DNA of 64,000 nt from Tipula vernalis (Eukaryota > Arthropoda > Insecta > Diptera > Tipulidae). The stretch covers positions 207,808,420-207,872,419 of the forward strand of contig OY282560.1 of NCBI GenBank assembly GCA_958295665.1. The letters run 5' to 3'. Made by a program: the position numbers and the translations under genes. The notes under the pieces were generated by a model that saw nothing but the letters and a program-made list of their open reading frames with translations, ran no database searches and was not told the origin of the DNA. Shown here piece after piece: positions 11,783-23,699 of the stretch. Each line of letters begins with the position of its first letter. Positions within the stretch are counted from its first letter, which is position 1.

Positions 11783-12842
11783 ATGTCAGCCAGAAAAGAA
11801 ATTACAGCATAAATTCGAAATTTGATAATAAAACTTCGATGTGAAGACAACTTATCATATAGTGAAATATCCAAAATAGTTCAATTACCACGCTCAACAG
11901 TGCAGACTATAATAAGCAATTTTATAAAACGAGGTTCTGTGCAAAATAAACATAGATCTGGCCGCCCTAGAATTCTAAGTGAAAGAGATGTTCGTAGTAT
12001 TTTGAAACAAGTGGAACAAAACCCTAAAATAAGTGCTCTAAAGTTGGTCATAGAAATTGAAAATTCAACAAATAAGATCGTTCACCCCGAAACCATACGT
12101 AAAGTTCTGAGATCAGCTGGTTACAATGGTAGGGTTCCTAGAAAAAAACCATTGATTTCTAAGAAAACCATGAACTTCGACTAAAATTTGCAAAGGAGCA
12201 TATTAATGGCGATCAAGAATATTGAAAACGGGTTATTTTCACTGACGAAAGTAAATTTAATATATTCGGGCCAGATGGTCGCGGCAAAATTTGGCGAAGA
12301 GCAAATCAGGAAATGAAATTAAAAAATTTAGTCCCCACTATTAAACATGGTGGTGGGAATGTATTCGTCTGGGGAGCTATGGCTGCAAGTGGAGTGGGGA
12401 ACTTAGTGTTTATTGAGGGAGCAATGGATAGGTTTATTTATCTCGATATATTGCGCGAAAATCTGGCATCATCAGTTGAACGTTTGGGACTTGGAAATCG
12501 ATGGATTTTTCAACAAGACAATGACCCGTATTATTAAAGAATGGTTATTGTATAACGTGCCTAAACAACTCTGTTCTCCACCCCAATCGCCGGACGTTAA
12601 TCCAATCGAACATATTTGGGACGAATTGGAGAGGCGTGTTCGAAAATATAACGTGAAAAACCGCCAGTCACTAAAAGAAGCACTTCAGAAAGCTTGGGCA
12701 GAAATAACTCCCAGTATAACGGAAAATTTAGTGCTTTCAATGCCACGCCGTCTTCAAGCGATAATTGATGCTGGTGGTGGACCTTCTTTTAAGGTGTACG
12801 TACACTTTATTGACATAATTTTTTTTTTTTTTTTTTTTTGTT
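11783..12842 (+). pseudogene. Tc1-like transposase (DD34E type), inactive
   Basis: DDE transposase of the outer element. ATG at 11783 starts a paired-like helix-turn-helix (YSEISKIVQLPRSTVQTI), then an AT-hook-like GRPR motif, a second DNA-binding helix region, and the catalytic domain: FTDESKFNIF (first Asp), WIFQQDNDP (second Asp) and SPDVNPIEHIWDELERRV (Glu). Damage seen: a TAA ten codons after the start (11810), a frameshift near 12165-12180, a TGA in place of an expected Trp codon near 12220, and a small deletion just after QQDNDP near 12530. The C-terminal GGGPSF segment is present. It cannot make a functional protein. Confidence 0.88.
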
Positions 12843-12896
12843 AATTTTTTTATAAATTATGAATTTATATGAATTTTTATTATAACAATATTTATA

Positions 12897-14549
12897 CACT
12901 GGCGAGCAAAACTGAGTGCATGTTTTTCATATTTGTACTTACAGGGTCATAAAATGATAAATAATAAAGTAAATTTTATGAAACTTTCAACAATTATTTT
13001 TTATTCTTTTAACAAAAAAATTTAGTATTCAGTAGAATGAGAATATAACAAAAACAAAAGGCAACTCAATTAACTCAGTTTTGTACGTTTTGAATAAATA
13101 AAAACAAAGTGAGAGAGAAATTGAGAAATTTCAAATTTTCCATTATATACATATGTCTGGTAGCTTGTCATTTATTTTCTGTTTTTAGTATTGTTAAGTG
13201 GTATCGTTTTTAATCAGTTTTAGTATTTTTACATAATAAAATAAAGAAAAAATGAGGAAAATTGCCTTAGACACAGAAAATAATATAATAGCTATGACTA
13301 AAAGTGGAAACACATCCAGGCAAATTGCTGATAAATTAAAAGTGAGTCAACGCACCGTGATTGTTGTACAAAAACGACGAAATGTAACTTCTATGCCGAA
13401 TACTGGAGATCATCCAAGATTATTAAAAGATTCAGACGCGCGATTAATGGTACGAGAGATGAAAAAAAGAGGTTTAAAAACACCGAAGCAAACAGCTAAT
13501 GCTGTAAATAAACATGTAAGTGAAAGGACTGCTCGTAGAGCGCTCCATAGGATCGGCTTAGTAGCAGCAGTTAAAAAAAAAGACCAGCTCTGTCCGATAA
13601 GAATATAAAAGCGCGTCTGAAATTCTGCAAAAAATATGAGCATTGGACAGTAGAGGATTGGAAACGAATTATTTGGTCTGACGAGACAAAAATTAATCGA
13701 TTCCAATCAGACGGGAAGGAATATTTCTGGAGCAGACCTAATGAAATTCTTCAAAAGCATCATGTGAAACAAACTATCAAACATGGTGGAGGTAGTTTGA
13801 TGGTGTGGGGTTGCTTCACTTGGTGGCATTTGGGACCACTTGTAAAAATCAATGGAATAATGAAGAAAGAGGATTATCTCCAAATTCTTCAAACCCATTT
13901 ACCCTATTTTGTGGATCATAGCGCGTATCCCGAGGAAGAAGTCATTTTCCAACAGGACGGAGACCCCAAACATGCGGCGAAAATTGTCCAAAGTTGGCTG
14001 TCTAGGCAAAAATTTCGAATGCTGGAATGGCATGCACAAAGGCAATACCTTAACCCAATAGAACAGAAATTTACCTAGTACCATTTTGCAAGGTTTCTAA
14101 ATTCTCTATAAAATGGCCGATTTGGATTTTTGAATGAAATATCGAGCAAGTTCGTTTACAGTTTCAAACAGCAGCAAATTTTTTTTTGTTTTAGACACCT
14201 TCTGTTTTACTCAAAAAAGTCATAAAAAAACAAAATAAAATAAAACGGTTTCCAGTATCGAAAAGAAAACAAAATTTCCTTCAACTAGCAACAAAAAGTT
14301 TTTTTTGAAAGGTGTTATTTCACCAAGATACAAGCGTTCAAATCTGGGTATTTTTTCGAAGAAAATTTCTGTTCCGTTTTTTAATTGGCGCAGTATATTA
14401 TCATTCTACTGAATACTACATTTTTTTGTTAAAAGAATAAAAAATAATTGTTGAAAGTTTCATAAAATTTACTTTATTATTTATCATTTTATGACCCTGT
14501 AAGTACAAAAATAATATGAAAAACATGCACTTAGTTTTGCTCGCCAGTG
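12897..14549 (+). mobile_element. Tc1-like transposon with long TIRs, nested in the outer Tc1
   Basis: Inverted repeats of about 145 bp (12897-13040 and 14401-14549) begin CACTGGCGAGCAAAACT and are flanked by TA on both sides. Long TIRs of this kind are known from Bari/S-type Tc1 elements; assignment to one of them is inference. The arms match closely, while the transposase inside is damaged. Confidence 0.85.
13252..14078 (+). pseudogene. Tc1-like transposase of the nested element, inactive
   Basis: ATG at 13252 opens an HTH region (SGNTSRQIADKLKVSQRTV), then further helices (ERTARRALHRIGL). A one-base change in the A-run near 13575 shifts the frame. Downstream, the catalytic domain reads WSDETKINRF (first Asp), KHGGGSLMVWGCF, FQQDGDPKHAAKIV (second Asp) and YLNPIEQK (Glu region). 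It then ends at 14078 without the usual C-terminal helix. The expected AQSPDLNPIE block is altered to AQRQYLNPIE. The protein is thus both frameshifted and shortened. Confidence 0.85.
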
Positions 14550-14678
14550 TATGTATAATAGTACAAAAATAAAATAAATTAAATATATTTCTAATACGAG
14601 TATGTGTAATTTGGTATACTAATTTGGTATAGTATAACTCAAATTTTGCAAGTGTATGTAGACTTTATTGACTAACTG

Positions 14679-17600
14679 TATGTTATGTAGAGGCGATCAC
14701 TATTGGAAACGAGGACATCTCAAGACAGTTCAAGCAAAACTAGTGTTTTTGATGTTAAGATACGGTATACAGCAGCGGATGATAAATATAGTATGTGGTC
14801 TTTCGGAATAAAGCCTGCCACTTTTTTAATTGACTTTTGTTGGCAAAAATTTTCAGTAAACATTAAATGCTTATTAGCCGTTATGTACAGCAGTGCGAAT
14901 TACACAAGCGATTAAGAATAATAATTTTCCCTTTAGTGATGGGGTAGGGTATATGGAAACTCTTAGTTTAGAGATAATTCGTAAATAAACTTGTTAAATG
15001 GGCGGATTATAACATTACTTAGGATAGGAGTTAACTAGATTGTTTTGCTTACTGTGAATGGTTTTTGTTGAAGGCTAGTTCCGCATCGTCAAAAATTCAA
15101 TCTCATCCAGTAATTGATATACATATCCCCTTTTCATTTTTTAAAGTCGCTAGGATGGGGATCAATTAATAACTAGCACATTTCAGTCCAGCCCTAGTCG
15201 AAATATAACGCCTATTCTGGTGTCGAATTTATGCAAATAAAATGGATAAATAATTTCAGAACATTCAATTATGTATACCGTTAAGCCAGATAACAAATTT
15301 GGTATTTTACAAATAAGTAATTCAATACCCATTGAAAGGAAAAGTATCTGTGTTATAAAATCAAAACCCGAATTAACTCTCAATCACTTCACAAGTTACA
15401 TCTTTGTATAATAGAACACTATCAATTTTTATAAATCGTTGAACCCATATAAAATTCTATTAATTACCTATTAAACACCCATCATGGAATGCTGTTCTAC
15501 CCCATATTAAATCAAATGTCCATTATTATCCACAAAAAAAAAAAAAAAAAAAAATCACTCAACACGTAAATTATACATGTGAGTACATATTATATTAACC
15601 TTCATGAAATTCTAAATTCCAATCTCGAAACATTTACAAAATTCATTCATTCAACTTTCTTAAGATATTTTTATTCTGTTTCCTCTCCTTTATATTAATA
15701 TAAAGACTAGAAGAAAAAAAAAACAACAAATTTTTAATGAATGAAGATTAGAATTTCTTTTGTTTATGAGATGTATTATACATTCATGTATCTTCAAAAA
15801 AAAAAAAATATATATAATTTTACAACCTAAGTATAACAATGCTTTGGGATTTGTTGTAAATAGTTTATAAATATACAATTGGACACGGAGGCCAAGAGAG
15901 ATTATAAAATAATAATTCAGGTGCAATTAGGATGAAGCACTTTAAAAAAAAAAAAGAAAAATTAAATCCAGTTATTCCAGTATTTTATGATAAATATGAT
16001 CTCTCCGACTCGATAAGATGCTAGATATACGAATACTTAACCTGTGTATTCGTAAACATTATCTCACAATGAATATACACATTATTTTTCCAAGAAAAAA
16101 GGATAACAAATTAGAATAGATCGCAACAAGTTTTTTTTTTCTTCTTCTTATTCTACGTTTAAATTTAAACCACCACCCACTACTTTATGATCAAATCACT
16201 TTATTACAAATCTTTTGTACTATGCGCCTTCTAACAGTACATCCATTTATCTTCGTATATTATTATTATTTGTTTGTGTATTAAAAAAAAAAAAAAAAAA
16301 AAAAAAAACGAAAAATTAAAAAATAAAAGTAAATAGAATTAGAGAATCCTGTCAGGTCATGAAATTTCATGTTTTTTTGTTGTACAAGTATGTACGTATA
16401 TTATTGTACATATATCGTTCGTTATTATTGTGTTGTGTTATTTTCTTTGTTGTTCTGTTCTCTCTATTTTGTCTGAAGAGCCCCAGAATTTTTACCTTAC
16501 CCACCAATATTTAAAACTACGACAACTTCATTCATTCGAGAGTACAGTAAGTAAGCTCTATAAAAGGGGAGAATTTTTAGCTGGTGAAAAAGAGAGCGGC
16601 ACAGACAGACACATACATACAATAATAATAATTCTATAATATTTAAACAAAACAAAGGTGTTGTCTTGTTAAGTTTTGGAATTTTTTACTTTTTATATAC
16701 CTTTCTGGAACTAAGATTCAATTGTTGTTATACCATCTTCCTTTGGTTTGGTTTTCATCTCTCTTGTCTTTACAAAATACCAAATAATAAAAAGTGCTTT
16801 GTCATAATTTTTATGAATAAAAAAAAAAAAAAAATAAACGTATACACACCACTTTTTAAAGAATTTATTTATTTATTTGTTCGTTATCTTTAAGAAAATA
16901 ATAATAATCATAAAAGGAATGTTATAAGAAGATTATTCTCTGTGTGTGTGTGTTATACAACAATATGTAATAGCTTCTTATGTGACGATGTCGGAAGGAA
17001 AACGATATAAAATGTAATACAATCGTATAATTTCATTCATGCAATAAAACAAATGAGCCAAACGCATATAATGGCCATAGGAATGTGTTTGCTGGATGAT
17101 AAAAGGAGGCCATAAATGAACAAAATGGCGGATAATCTGTGTATAAACCATTTAATTAGAAAAATATAAATATAATTTCTTAAATATGAGATGAGATACA
17201 ATTTAACTTTGGGGAAAATGAATATACATACACAAAGCTGTAAACTTTTTCTTTCGTTGGTGGTGTTGTTGCGTGACCTGAAATCGAAATTTTCCACACC
17301 AAAAAAAAAAAAAACATAAAGCGTGAAAATAAAGAATATAGAAAAGGCTAACGGTGTACGTACGGAAAATTTTAATTGAAAAGTGCGAACATACATATGT
17401 ACATATTTTATGATTAAAAATAATAAAGGCCATATAGGCTCTAATTTTATCCAATTATTCTGTTTTGTATCCAAATTTGATCCATTTGACCTTTTTGTTT
17501 GGAATACAATGTAAATTTTGTATGTACATAAATGTGTGTATCGGGATGGAAAGGTTAAATATTGATTCAAAAATATTTTTAATTTTTAACCAACATTGTT

Positions 17601-18940
17601 GGATGAACAAATTTATGGACAACATCCCACCTCTACGGTATATATCTTCTTGGACGCGCTTAACAATGGGGGCAAAAAGCACACGAAACATTTTTAAATA
17701 AAATACAATAAAGAAGCAAAGTAACAAAAAAAAAAAAATGAATTGTAATGAATATTTCATTTTGCTTGAAATATCCTGGCGGAATTTTAGCTTGAAAAAA
17801 AAAAAACAGAATAAACAAAATATATATTTCAAAGCTTTAAAAAGCACAAATATTACATAAATCAATAGCCAAGAAGTTAAAACTTTTATCTTATTTTTTG
17901 TGCTGCTGCTTTTACTTCTTCTTCTTCATAATCTTTTTTCAAACATTCTTTTTTGTGTTATCATTGAAAATGTAGAAAATAGCAGATTTCTTTTCTTGAA
18001 AACGGAAAAATGGATTTCTATTTTTGCTTTTCTGGGATTTTCCCAATTAAATTTTTTTTTTTTTTTTTTTTGCTTTTGTAACAAAAACAAGTTTTTTTGT
18101 TAAATTTTTAATTTGTTCATTTCGTAAGTTTGACTTAAAAGCTTTTTATATTTATTCGATGAAAATTAGACTTTACCAATGTTTTTTTTTGTATAGTTTC
18201 CATTGGTTGTCATCAACTAAACATTGGCTCCATTTTGGAGAATTCCTTCAACTGAATTTGGTATAACAATAAAATAGATACAGTTTCCAGTTCCACTTAA
18301 TTTCAATCACGAAGGCTTTTTCAAGATGAACATAATTATTAGACGTAGTTTAATAAAGGCGTTAAGAAAGAAACTGGCGAGACTTTTTTTAAGTCTTTGT
18401 TTAGGTAACAATGTACTGGGCATAATGAAGAGAATAGTGAGAGGAGGGTGAATTTTCAACAATTAAAATGATTAATAATTTTAATTAGAAAACTAAGTAG
18501 AAATAGGGCCCGATTTTGGAACGATATAATTCATGTTATGTTATTTGATTTCCACGCTTCCTAAGTGAATTTCTATTGAAAAACAAAAATTATCAGTGGC
18601 GGCTGCTGACTTAAATTTTCACCATGTGCTAAATCGTTTTTTTTTTGCTTAGTAATTAAGTAGCTTGATTAGACCATATTCAAGGCATTCCTCCATGCGC
18701 TTTTACCTGAGAACCAGAATTCGAGAACAGACAGGGAAATCACAACCGGTTAAAGTTGTTTACCCAATTATCACCAACTTATAAAACTGGTTACATTATT
18801 ATTTAAATATTTAATAAAAAAAATTATGTAATTAAAATATATCAAAATTTACCAATAATCTAAAAGATGCTTCGATATCAATTCCTTAAATGCATTTCTA
18901 GATAGATTAAAGTCAAAAGCCGACATTATTTTATTAAAAG
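14679..18940. other. AT-rich non-coding spacer
   Basis: No gene is supported across 4.2 kb. It holds many homopolymers (A-runs near 15535-15553, 16283-16308 and 17737; T-run near 18053-18071) and short TA repeats. A strong donor-like CAGTAAGTAAG occurs at about 16544, directly upstream of a TATA-like box, so an untranslated first exon is conceivable, but nothing else supports it. The Ile/Phe/Lys-rich open frames, such as that at 17037-17570 on the minus strand, look like chance frames. Confidence 0.5.
16559..16569 (+). promoter_or_regulatory. TATA-box-like motif
   Basis: The motif TATAAAAGGGG is a perfect core TATA match in an otherwise quiet region. No downstream gene could be tied to it. 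Confidence 0.2.
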
Positions 18941-19132
18941 TGTAATAATAATGTGAACGAATCTTAAGTTCTCATGTGGCATTTGTAAAGTGAGCTACTG
19001 TAACAAATATCATTGACAGTTCAGTGGAGCATCAACGATCATACAACCAACATGCACAAGTTATAGTTGAATAAAGAACATCATTATTAACGTTAAACTA
19101 GTTGTGTTGTATTATTTCTACATTCTATTACA
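18941..19132 (+). repeat. 5' LTR of the gypsy-like element
   Basis: 192 bp with TG...CA ends. An AATAAAGAAC polyadenylation-type signal lies at about 19068. It differs from the 3' copy by a 30-bp indel and a few substitutions. Confidence 0.88.
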
Positions 19133-19150
19133 TGGTGTCAGAAGTAAAAG
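19133..19150 (+). other. Putative primer binding site
   Basis: TGGTGTCAGAAGTAAAAG follows the 5' LTR directly, where a tRNA 3' end would pair. The leading TGG complements the CCA tail. I do not assign the tRNA. Confidence 0.6.
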
Positions 19151-19531
19151 AAGCTAATTAAATAATTAAAAAAGTGAATTCAAGAAGAATTTTCAAAGCA
19201 AAAGTCAAAAAAGCAACGAACAGTAAAATCGAACGGAGAATTTCGTCATCGAAACATTGGATTGCAACGTTCATCGGGAAATATCATCAATAAAATCGAA
19301 TCATCGGGCATTGAAGCCTAAACAACACGTTTTTTCGGTCATATTTTTGAAAATTAAAGTCATGATGGGGAGCTGGATGGCGCAGACTGGCAACCGACTG
19401 GAAGAAACGTGATTTTTTGGTGTACATGATCGCGAACGATTAAAATGGTCAGAAGGAGGCAACGAAAATTGCAATTTTACTGTGGTTAATTGGAACAAAG
19501 GGCGCCAATATTTACAATACTTTGTTTCCAA

Positions 19532-20354
19532 ATGATGGATGCGAACAGTCACTGCTTGGAACAGAGTAATCACAACACAAGAAATTCCAGCGACATCAAC
19601 GGCAGCAGCACGCACCGAAACGGTAACAACACAGCGAACATTGGCTGATGTGTTGAAGGCATTTGATAATCATTGTCTGCCAAAGAAAAACGTGACTATG
19701 GAGTCATTCAAATTCAACAATCTGAACCAAAAGGAACGTCAGCCATTCAGCGAATTTTTGACCGAGCTCCGTGCGCAAATTGAACGTTGTGAATTTAATT
19801 GTTCGTGCGGATTGTCGTATGAAAACGGAATATTGCGTGATCGAATCATTACTGGGGTGTTTGACAAGAAGCTTCAGTTAAAGTTGCTCGACGGTCGTGA
19901 TGAAAAATTGGATCGCGTGGTTGAAATTTGCAAGACATTCGAAGCAGCAAATATCAACAAAGGGATTTTGGCATCAAAACAATCGATTGCAACGGTAGCA
20001 TTGTCGGAAAACACAGACACCGACTCAATTAATGCGATTAAAACAAACAACAAGAAAAACATCTGTTTCAACTGTGGTGGCGAATGGAACCGAGAACACA
20101 GAAGCAAGTACCCAGCGAAGGATAACACGTGCGAATGCGGAAGAAAGGGACATTTTCGCCAGATGTGTCGCAAGAAGAAGAGCAAATCCGGAAACACGAA
20201 ATCAAATGGGAAACAACGTGTTGACAATCTCCATTGGGACGATGTATCATCGTCAGGTAATTCAACGAATGAAAAGCGGAAATTGGAAACAATTCTTAGT
20301 GGCAAAAATTTTGTTTTTAGAATAAATTCAATCGGATCAAAAAGAAAACGATGA
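19532..20354 (+). pseudogene. Gag polyprotein of the gypsy-like element
   Basis: The open frame encodes a retrotransposon capsid: LADVLKAFDNHCLPKKNV, FNNLNQKERQPFSEFLTEL, LRDRIITGVFDKKLQLKLL and EICKTFEAAN are the conserved capsid helices. Zinc-knuckle sequences follow near residues 175-215. The first is damaged: a Tyr stands where a Cys is expected (SKYPAK). The second reads CECGRKGHFRQMC, one residue short between the first two Cys. The start is uncertain; ATG 19532 or 19539 are the first usable ones. The frame ends at 20354, before the protease. Confidence 0.8.
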
Positions 20355-20359
20355 ACCAA

Positions 20360-22916
20360 GGCATACCGAGTACGAAATAAACTAGTTAAGTTCAAAGTCG
20401 ATACTGGAGCTGACGTCAATTGTATACCGTTGAGAATCATTAAAAAATTAAAAATTAAATTAAAACATGAGCAAAATGACTTCCCTGTATTTGACTATAG
20501 TAACAATAAAATTAAAGTTTATGGTATTGCTGAGATTAAATTATGGGATTCTAAATTAAATATTGAATAAATAACAGAATTCATTGTTGTTGACGACTCA
20601 TTTGAACCGATACTTGGGCTTGAAACCTGCATAGACTTTGGATTGATTGAGCCAATCAATATTGATTCGATTATGTGCTCAAATGCAGGAGAAACATTTG
20701 TATAGGTGAAAATATCGATGTTTTCTCTGGTCTTGGAAATATTCCCGAAAAAATCACCATACATCTACAAGAAAATGCCAAACCAGTCGTGCATTATAGA
20801 AAGCGATTTCCGGATACAATCGTTAAGAAGCTTAAGCAAAAACTTGATGACATGGTAGAGTCGGGAATCATAATGCCAGTGACTCATCCAACAGATTGGG
20901 TGAATAATTTAAGTGCCTCAGGCGTTAACATTATTTGATACCCACTATGGATGAATTGCCCTCAGAATTGGTTGATAAAAAAGTATTCACAGTATTAGAC
21001 TGCTCAAATGGATTTTGGCAATTGGGATTGGAAAGAAACTCCGTTTGAATGGAACGAAAAACACGATATTGAACTTGACAATATAAAGAAAATAATCACA
21101 TCCGACCCGGTGTTAAAACCATTTAATCCGGAAAATCCAATCGTCATTCAAACAGATGCATCAAAAGATGGACTTGGTTCGGGTTTGATTCAAGAAGAGC
21201 ATACGGATGCATTTGCGTCTAGAACGCTTAGTAAAGCTGAAAAGAGATGGGCGCAAATTGAAAAAGAACTTTTGGCTGTGGTGTTTACATGTAAACGTTT
21301 TCATAATTTTGTCTATATGGACGTCGATTTATAGTTGAAAGTGATCATAAGCCACTTGAATCATTAAATTTGCGCGACATTGATGGTGTCACACCAAGAT
21401 TGCAGCGCATGTTTATGAGGCTTTTGAAGTATCCGGGATTGGAAATTGTTTATAAACCGGGCAAACATATGTTGTTGGCTGATTGTCTCTCTCGTGCACA
21501 ATTGGACACAATTGAAGAAGACACAGAATTGAACACAGTCATTCACAGCGTCAAACGATCCGTGTGTGTCGAGGGATAATTATGATTATTATAGACAGAT
21601 AATAGCGTCGGATGAGGATCTTAAGCGCGTATGTGACTACGTATGAAATGGTTGGCCCGACTATCGATCTATGAATGATTTTGCCAGGGTATTTCACAAA
21701 CTAAAATCCGAACTGTATTTCGAAAATGGGTTGTTATTCCGAAACCACCGACTCGTAATCCCAACGAAATTGCAAAATAAAATGGCAAAATGGCTATACG
21801 AACCACACTTGGGAATTGAGAAAACACTTGCCAGGGCCAGAATGTTGTACTTTTGGTCGGAAATGAACAGAAAAATCAAAGAAATGATTGCATTATGCAA
21901 TATTTGTGAAAAGTTCAAACGAAACAATCAAAAGGAACCATTGCTTCAAGAAATAAATCTAAAGTATCCATACCACATCGTGAAGACCTCTTCACACATT
22001 ATCGATAAATTTGGTTCGATATTCAGTAAAATTGGATATCCGTCGATAATTAAAAGTGATATTGTTCCATTCAACTCGTCTGAATTCGAGAAGTTTTCAA
22101 GAGATTTCAACGTCCAATTCAAATACTCGAGCCCGAGATATGCGCAAAGCAATGGGTTGGCCGAAAAGGGTGTAGCAATCGCGAAAAATATTTTGAAGCA
22201 TTGCTACGGAGCAAATGAAGTAAACCAATTCCAATACAGAATCATGGAGTACAACACGACTCCGGTGGCAAGTATGAGTCTCACACCATCAGAGCTATTC
22301 TTTGGCAGGTTGATCAAAACAAGATTGCCAGTATCGGAACAACTTCTTGTCAAAAACAACATGAAAGAGGAAGATATTCAGAAAAGAACGGCAAAAATAT
22401 TACTATGATCGAAACGTGAGGTCATTACCATCGTTGAACTGGGGTGACTTGGTGATATTTAAGAAAAATGGAAAAGAATGGCATTATGGAAAAATAATTG
22501 GAATAGTTAATGAACGTTCATACATTATTGAAGATGCATTTAACAATTATTTTAGACGTAACCGTAGATTTATAGCTAAAACAAAGAATGAAGATTTTAG
22601 TGCTAGTGAATTGTTATTCGAAGATAATGTTAAATCGGGTCAAATAGTTAATTTGCCAGAAATTAATAACGATGAAAATCAGATGTTGAACACTCCCGCT
22701 GTAAACGTGAGTGCGGACGAATTAGATCTTTGAATGAACATCAAAAATAACTCCGCGTCGGAATATGATACAGCTGAAGGTGAAAATTCAGAAGCAAGTT
22801 CGGGTAGTGATAGTGAGGTAGCTCCTCAACCTGCCATTCAAGCTCCAAATAATCAAGGAGAAGTCAGAATGCGCAGTGGTCGTAGTTCAAGACCGCCGGA
22901 TAGGTATGGCTGGTGA
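20360..22916 (+). pseudogene. Pol polyprotein of the gypsy-like element, deleted and frameshifted
   Basis: The blocks in order are: an aspartic protease with VDTGADVNCIP near 20398; the RT start (IPEKITIHL, KPVVHYRKRFP, MVESGIIMPV); a jump to VLDCSNGFWQL; then a deletion that removes the YxDD site and resumes at FEWNEKHDIEL. RNase H follows (IQTDASKDGLGSGLIQ, AEKRWAQIEKELLA, ESDHKPLESL). The integrase has its zinc region (HLGIEKTLARARMLYFW, CNICEKFKR), lacks the first Asp region, and keeps the second Asp (KSDIVPFNSSEF) and Glu (QSNGLAEKGVAIAKN). A chromo/GPY-like segment with LVIFKKNGKEWHYGKIIG follows, then an acidic Ser-rich tail ending RPPDRYGW. Stops lie near 20570, 20703, 20937 and 22732. 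Confidence 0.85.
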
Positions 22917-22998
22917 AAATTGTAACAGTCATAGGGGTTTGCCTGGTCCAGATCATGACTGTTAATAATTTAAAATTAAAATTAAAAAGAAAAATGCG

Positions 22999-23160
22999 TG
23001 TAATAATAATGTGAACGAATCTTAAGTTCTCATGTGACATTTGTAAAGTGAGCTACTATAACGAATGTGATTGACCAACATACACAAGTTATAGTTGAAT
23101 AAAGAACATCATTATTAACGTTAAACTAGTTGTGTTGTACTATTTCTATATTCTATTACA
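22999..23160 (+). repeat. 3' LTR of the gypsy-like element
   Basis: 162 bp, same ends as the 5' copy, preceded by the purine-rich AAAATTAAAAAGAAAAATG. Confidence 0.88.
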
Positions 23161-23414
23161 AAAAGAAGCTGATGAATGATAAATCGGTTCACATTTACTG
23201 TAGTTTTGCCTAAGAAGAGGCAGCTTGAAAAAATTTGCTTCTACTTCGATACGCTGTAAGTATGAAAATAGGCACATAGCCGTCGTAGAGTGTATATTAA
23301 AAAGCGTTGTTGCACTCTTTTTAAGCGATTGAGTAGGAGGCTGGATCTCAAGGCGTATAAAGTTTTAATCACATAACTACTGGTGTATATTTTGTCTTGA
23401 TTTTTTGTCACTTA

Positions 23415-23697
23415 TGAATTTTATAAAATAAAAACAACTTTATTTTTAAATATTTAATTTAATTGAAAAAACTTTTCCTTCCTTATAGTAACAATTTTGT
23501 ATTTTTTATTAGAAGATCGATTTCGGATTACTCCTTCTTCGGTTCTATTAATAGTTGTTAAAAATAGAACCGAAGAAGGAGTAATCTGAAATCGATCTTC
23601 TAATAAAAAATACAAAATTGTTACTATAAGGAAAAGTTTTTTCAATTAAATTAAATATTTAAAAATAACGAAATTTTTTTTATTTTATAAAACTTTT
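23415..23697. repeat. Long near-perfect inverted repeat (hairpin)
   Basis: The arms 23415-23549 and 23563-23697 are inverted copies over about 135 bp with very few mismatches, separated by a 13-base loop. The centre carries GAACCGAAGAAGGAGTAAT and its complement. It abuts the 3' side of the minus-strand LINE relic, so it may be an inverted duplication of that element's 3' region or a separate foldback element. Confidence 0.8.
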
Positions 23698-23699
23698 AA

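Larger units (their letters stand above)
11422..14678 (+). mobile_element. Tc1-like transposon, outer copy
   Basis: Inverted ends CAGTCAGTCAATAAAGTC and CAGTTAGTCAATAAAGTC (reverse complement of the right end) are flanked on both sides by the TA target duplication of the Tc1/mariner superfamily. An inner copy of AAAGTCTACATACACTT near 11607 repeats the right-end sequence, suggesting a two-site IR/DR type of end. A second Tc1-like element (12897-14549) is inserted in its 3' non-coding part. Without that insert the element would be about 1.6 kb, the usual size. Confidence 0.85.
18941..23160 (+). mobile_element. Ty3/gypsy LTR retrotransposon (Mag-like), internally deleted
   Basis: LTRs at 18941-19132 and 22999-23160 both begin TGTAATAATAATGTGAACG and end TTCTATTACA. 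A perfect 5-bp target duplication AAAAG lies at 18936-18940 and 23161-23165. The internal order is gag, protease, RT, RNase H, integrase and an acidic C-terminal tail, as in gypsy elements. The 3' LTR lacks about 30 bp that the 5' LTR has. Large deletions remove the RT active site and the first catalytic Asp of the integrase, so the copy is dead. Confidence 0.9.

Noticed and set aside
17037..17865. Minus-strand frames rich in Phe, Ile and Lys
   Set aside because: Composition follows the AT-rich DNA; no conserved motif, splice logic or start context supports them.
19874..20440. A 188-codon minus-strand open frame
   Set aside because: It is antisense to the gypsy gag region and has no family features.
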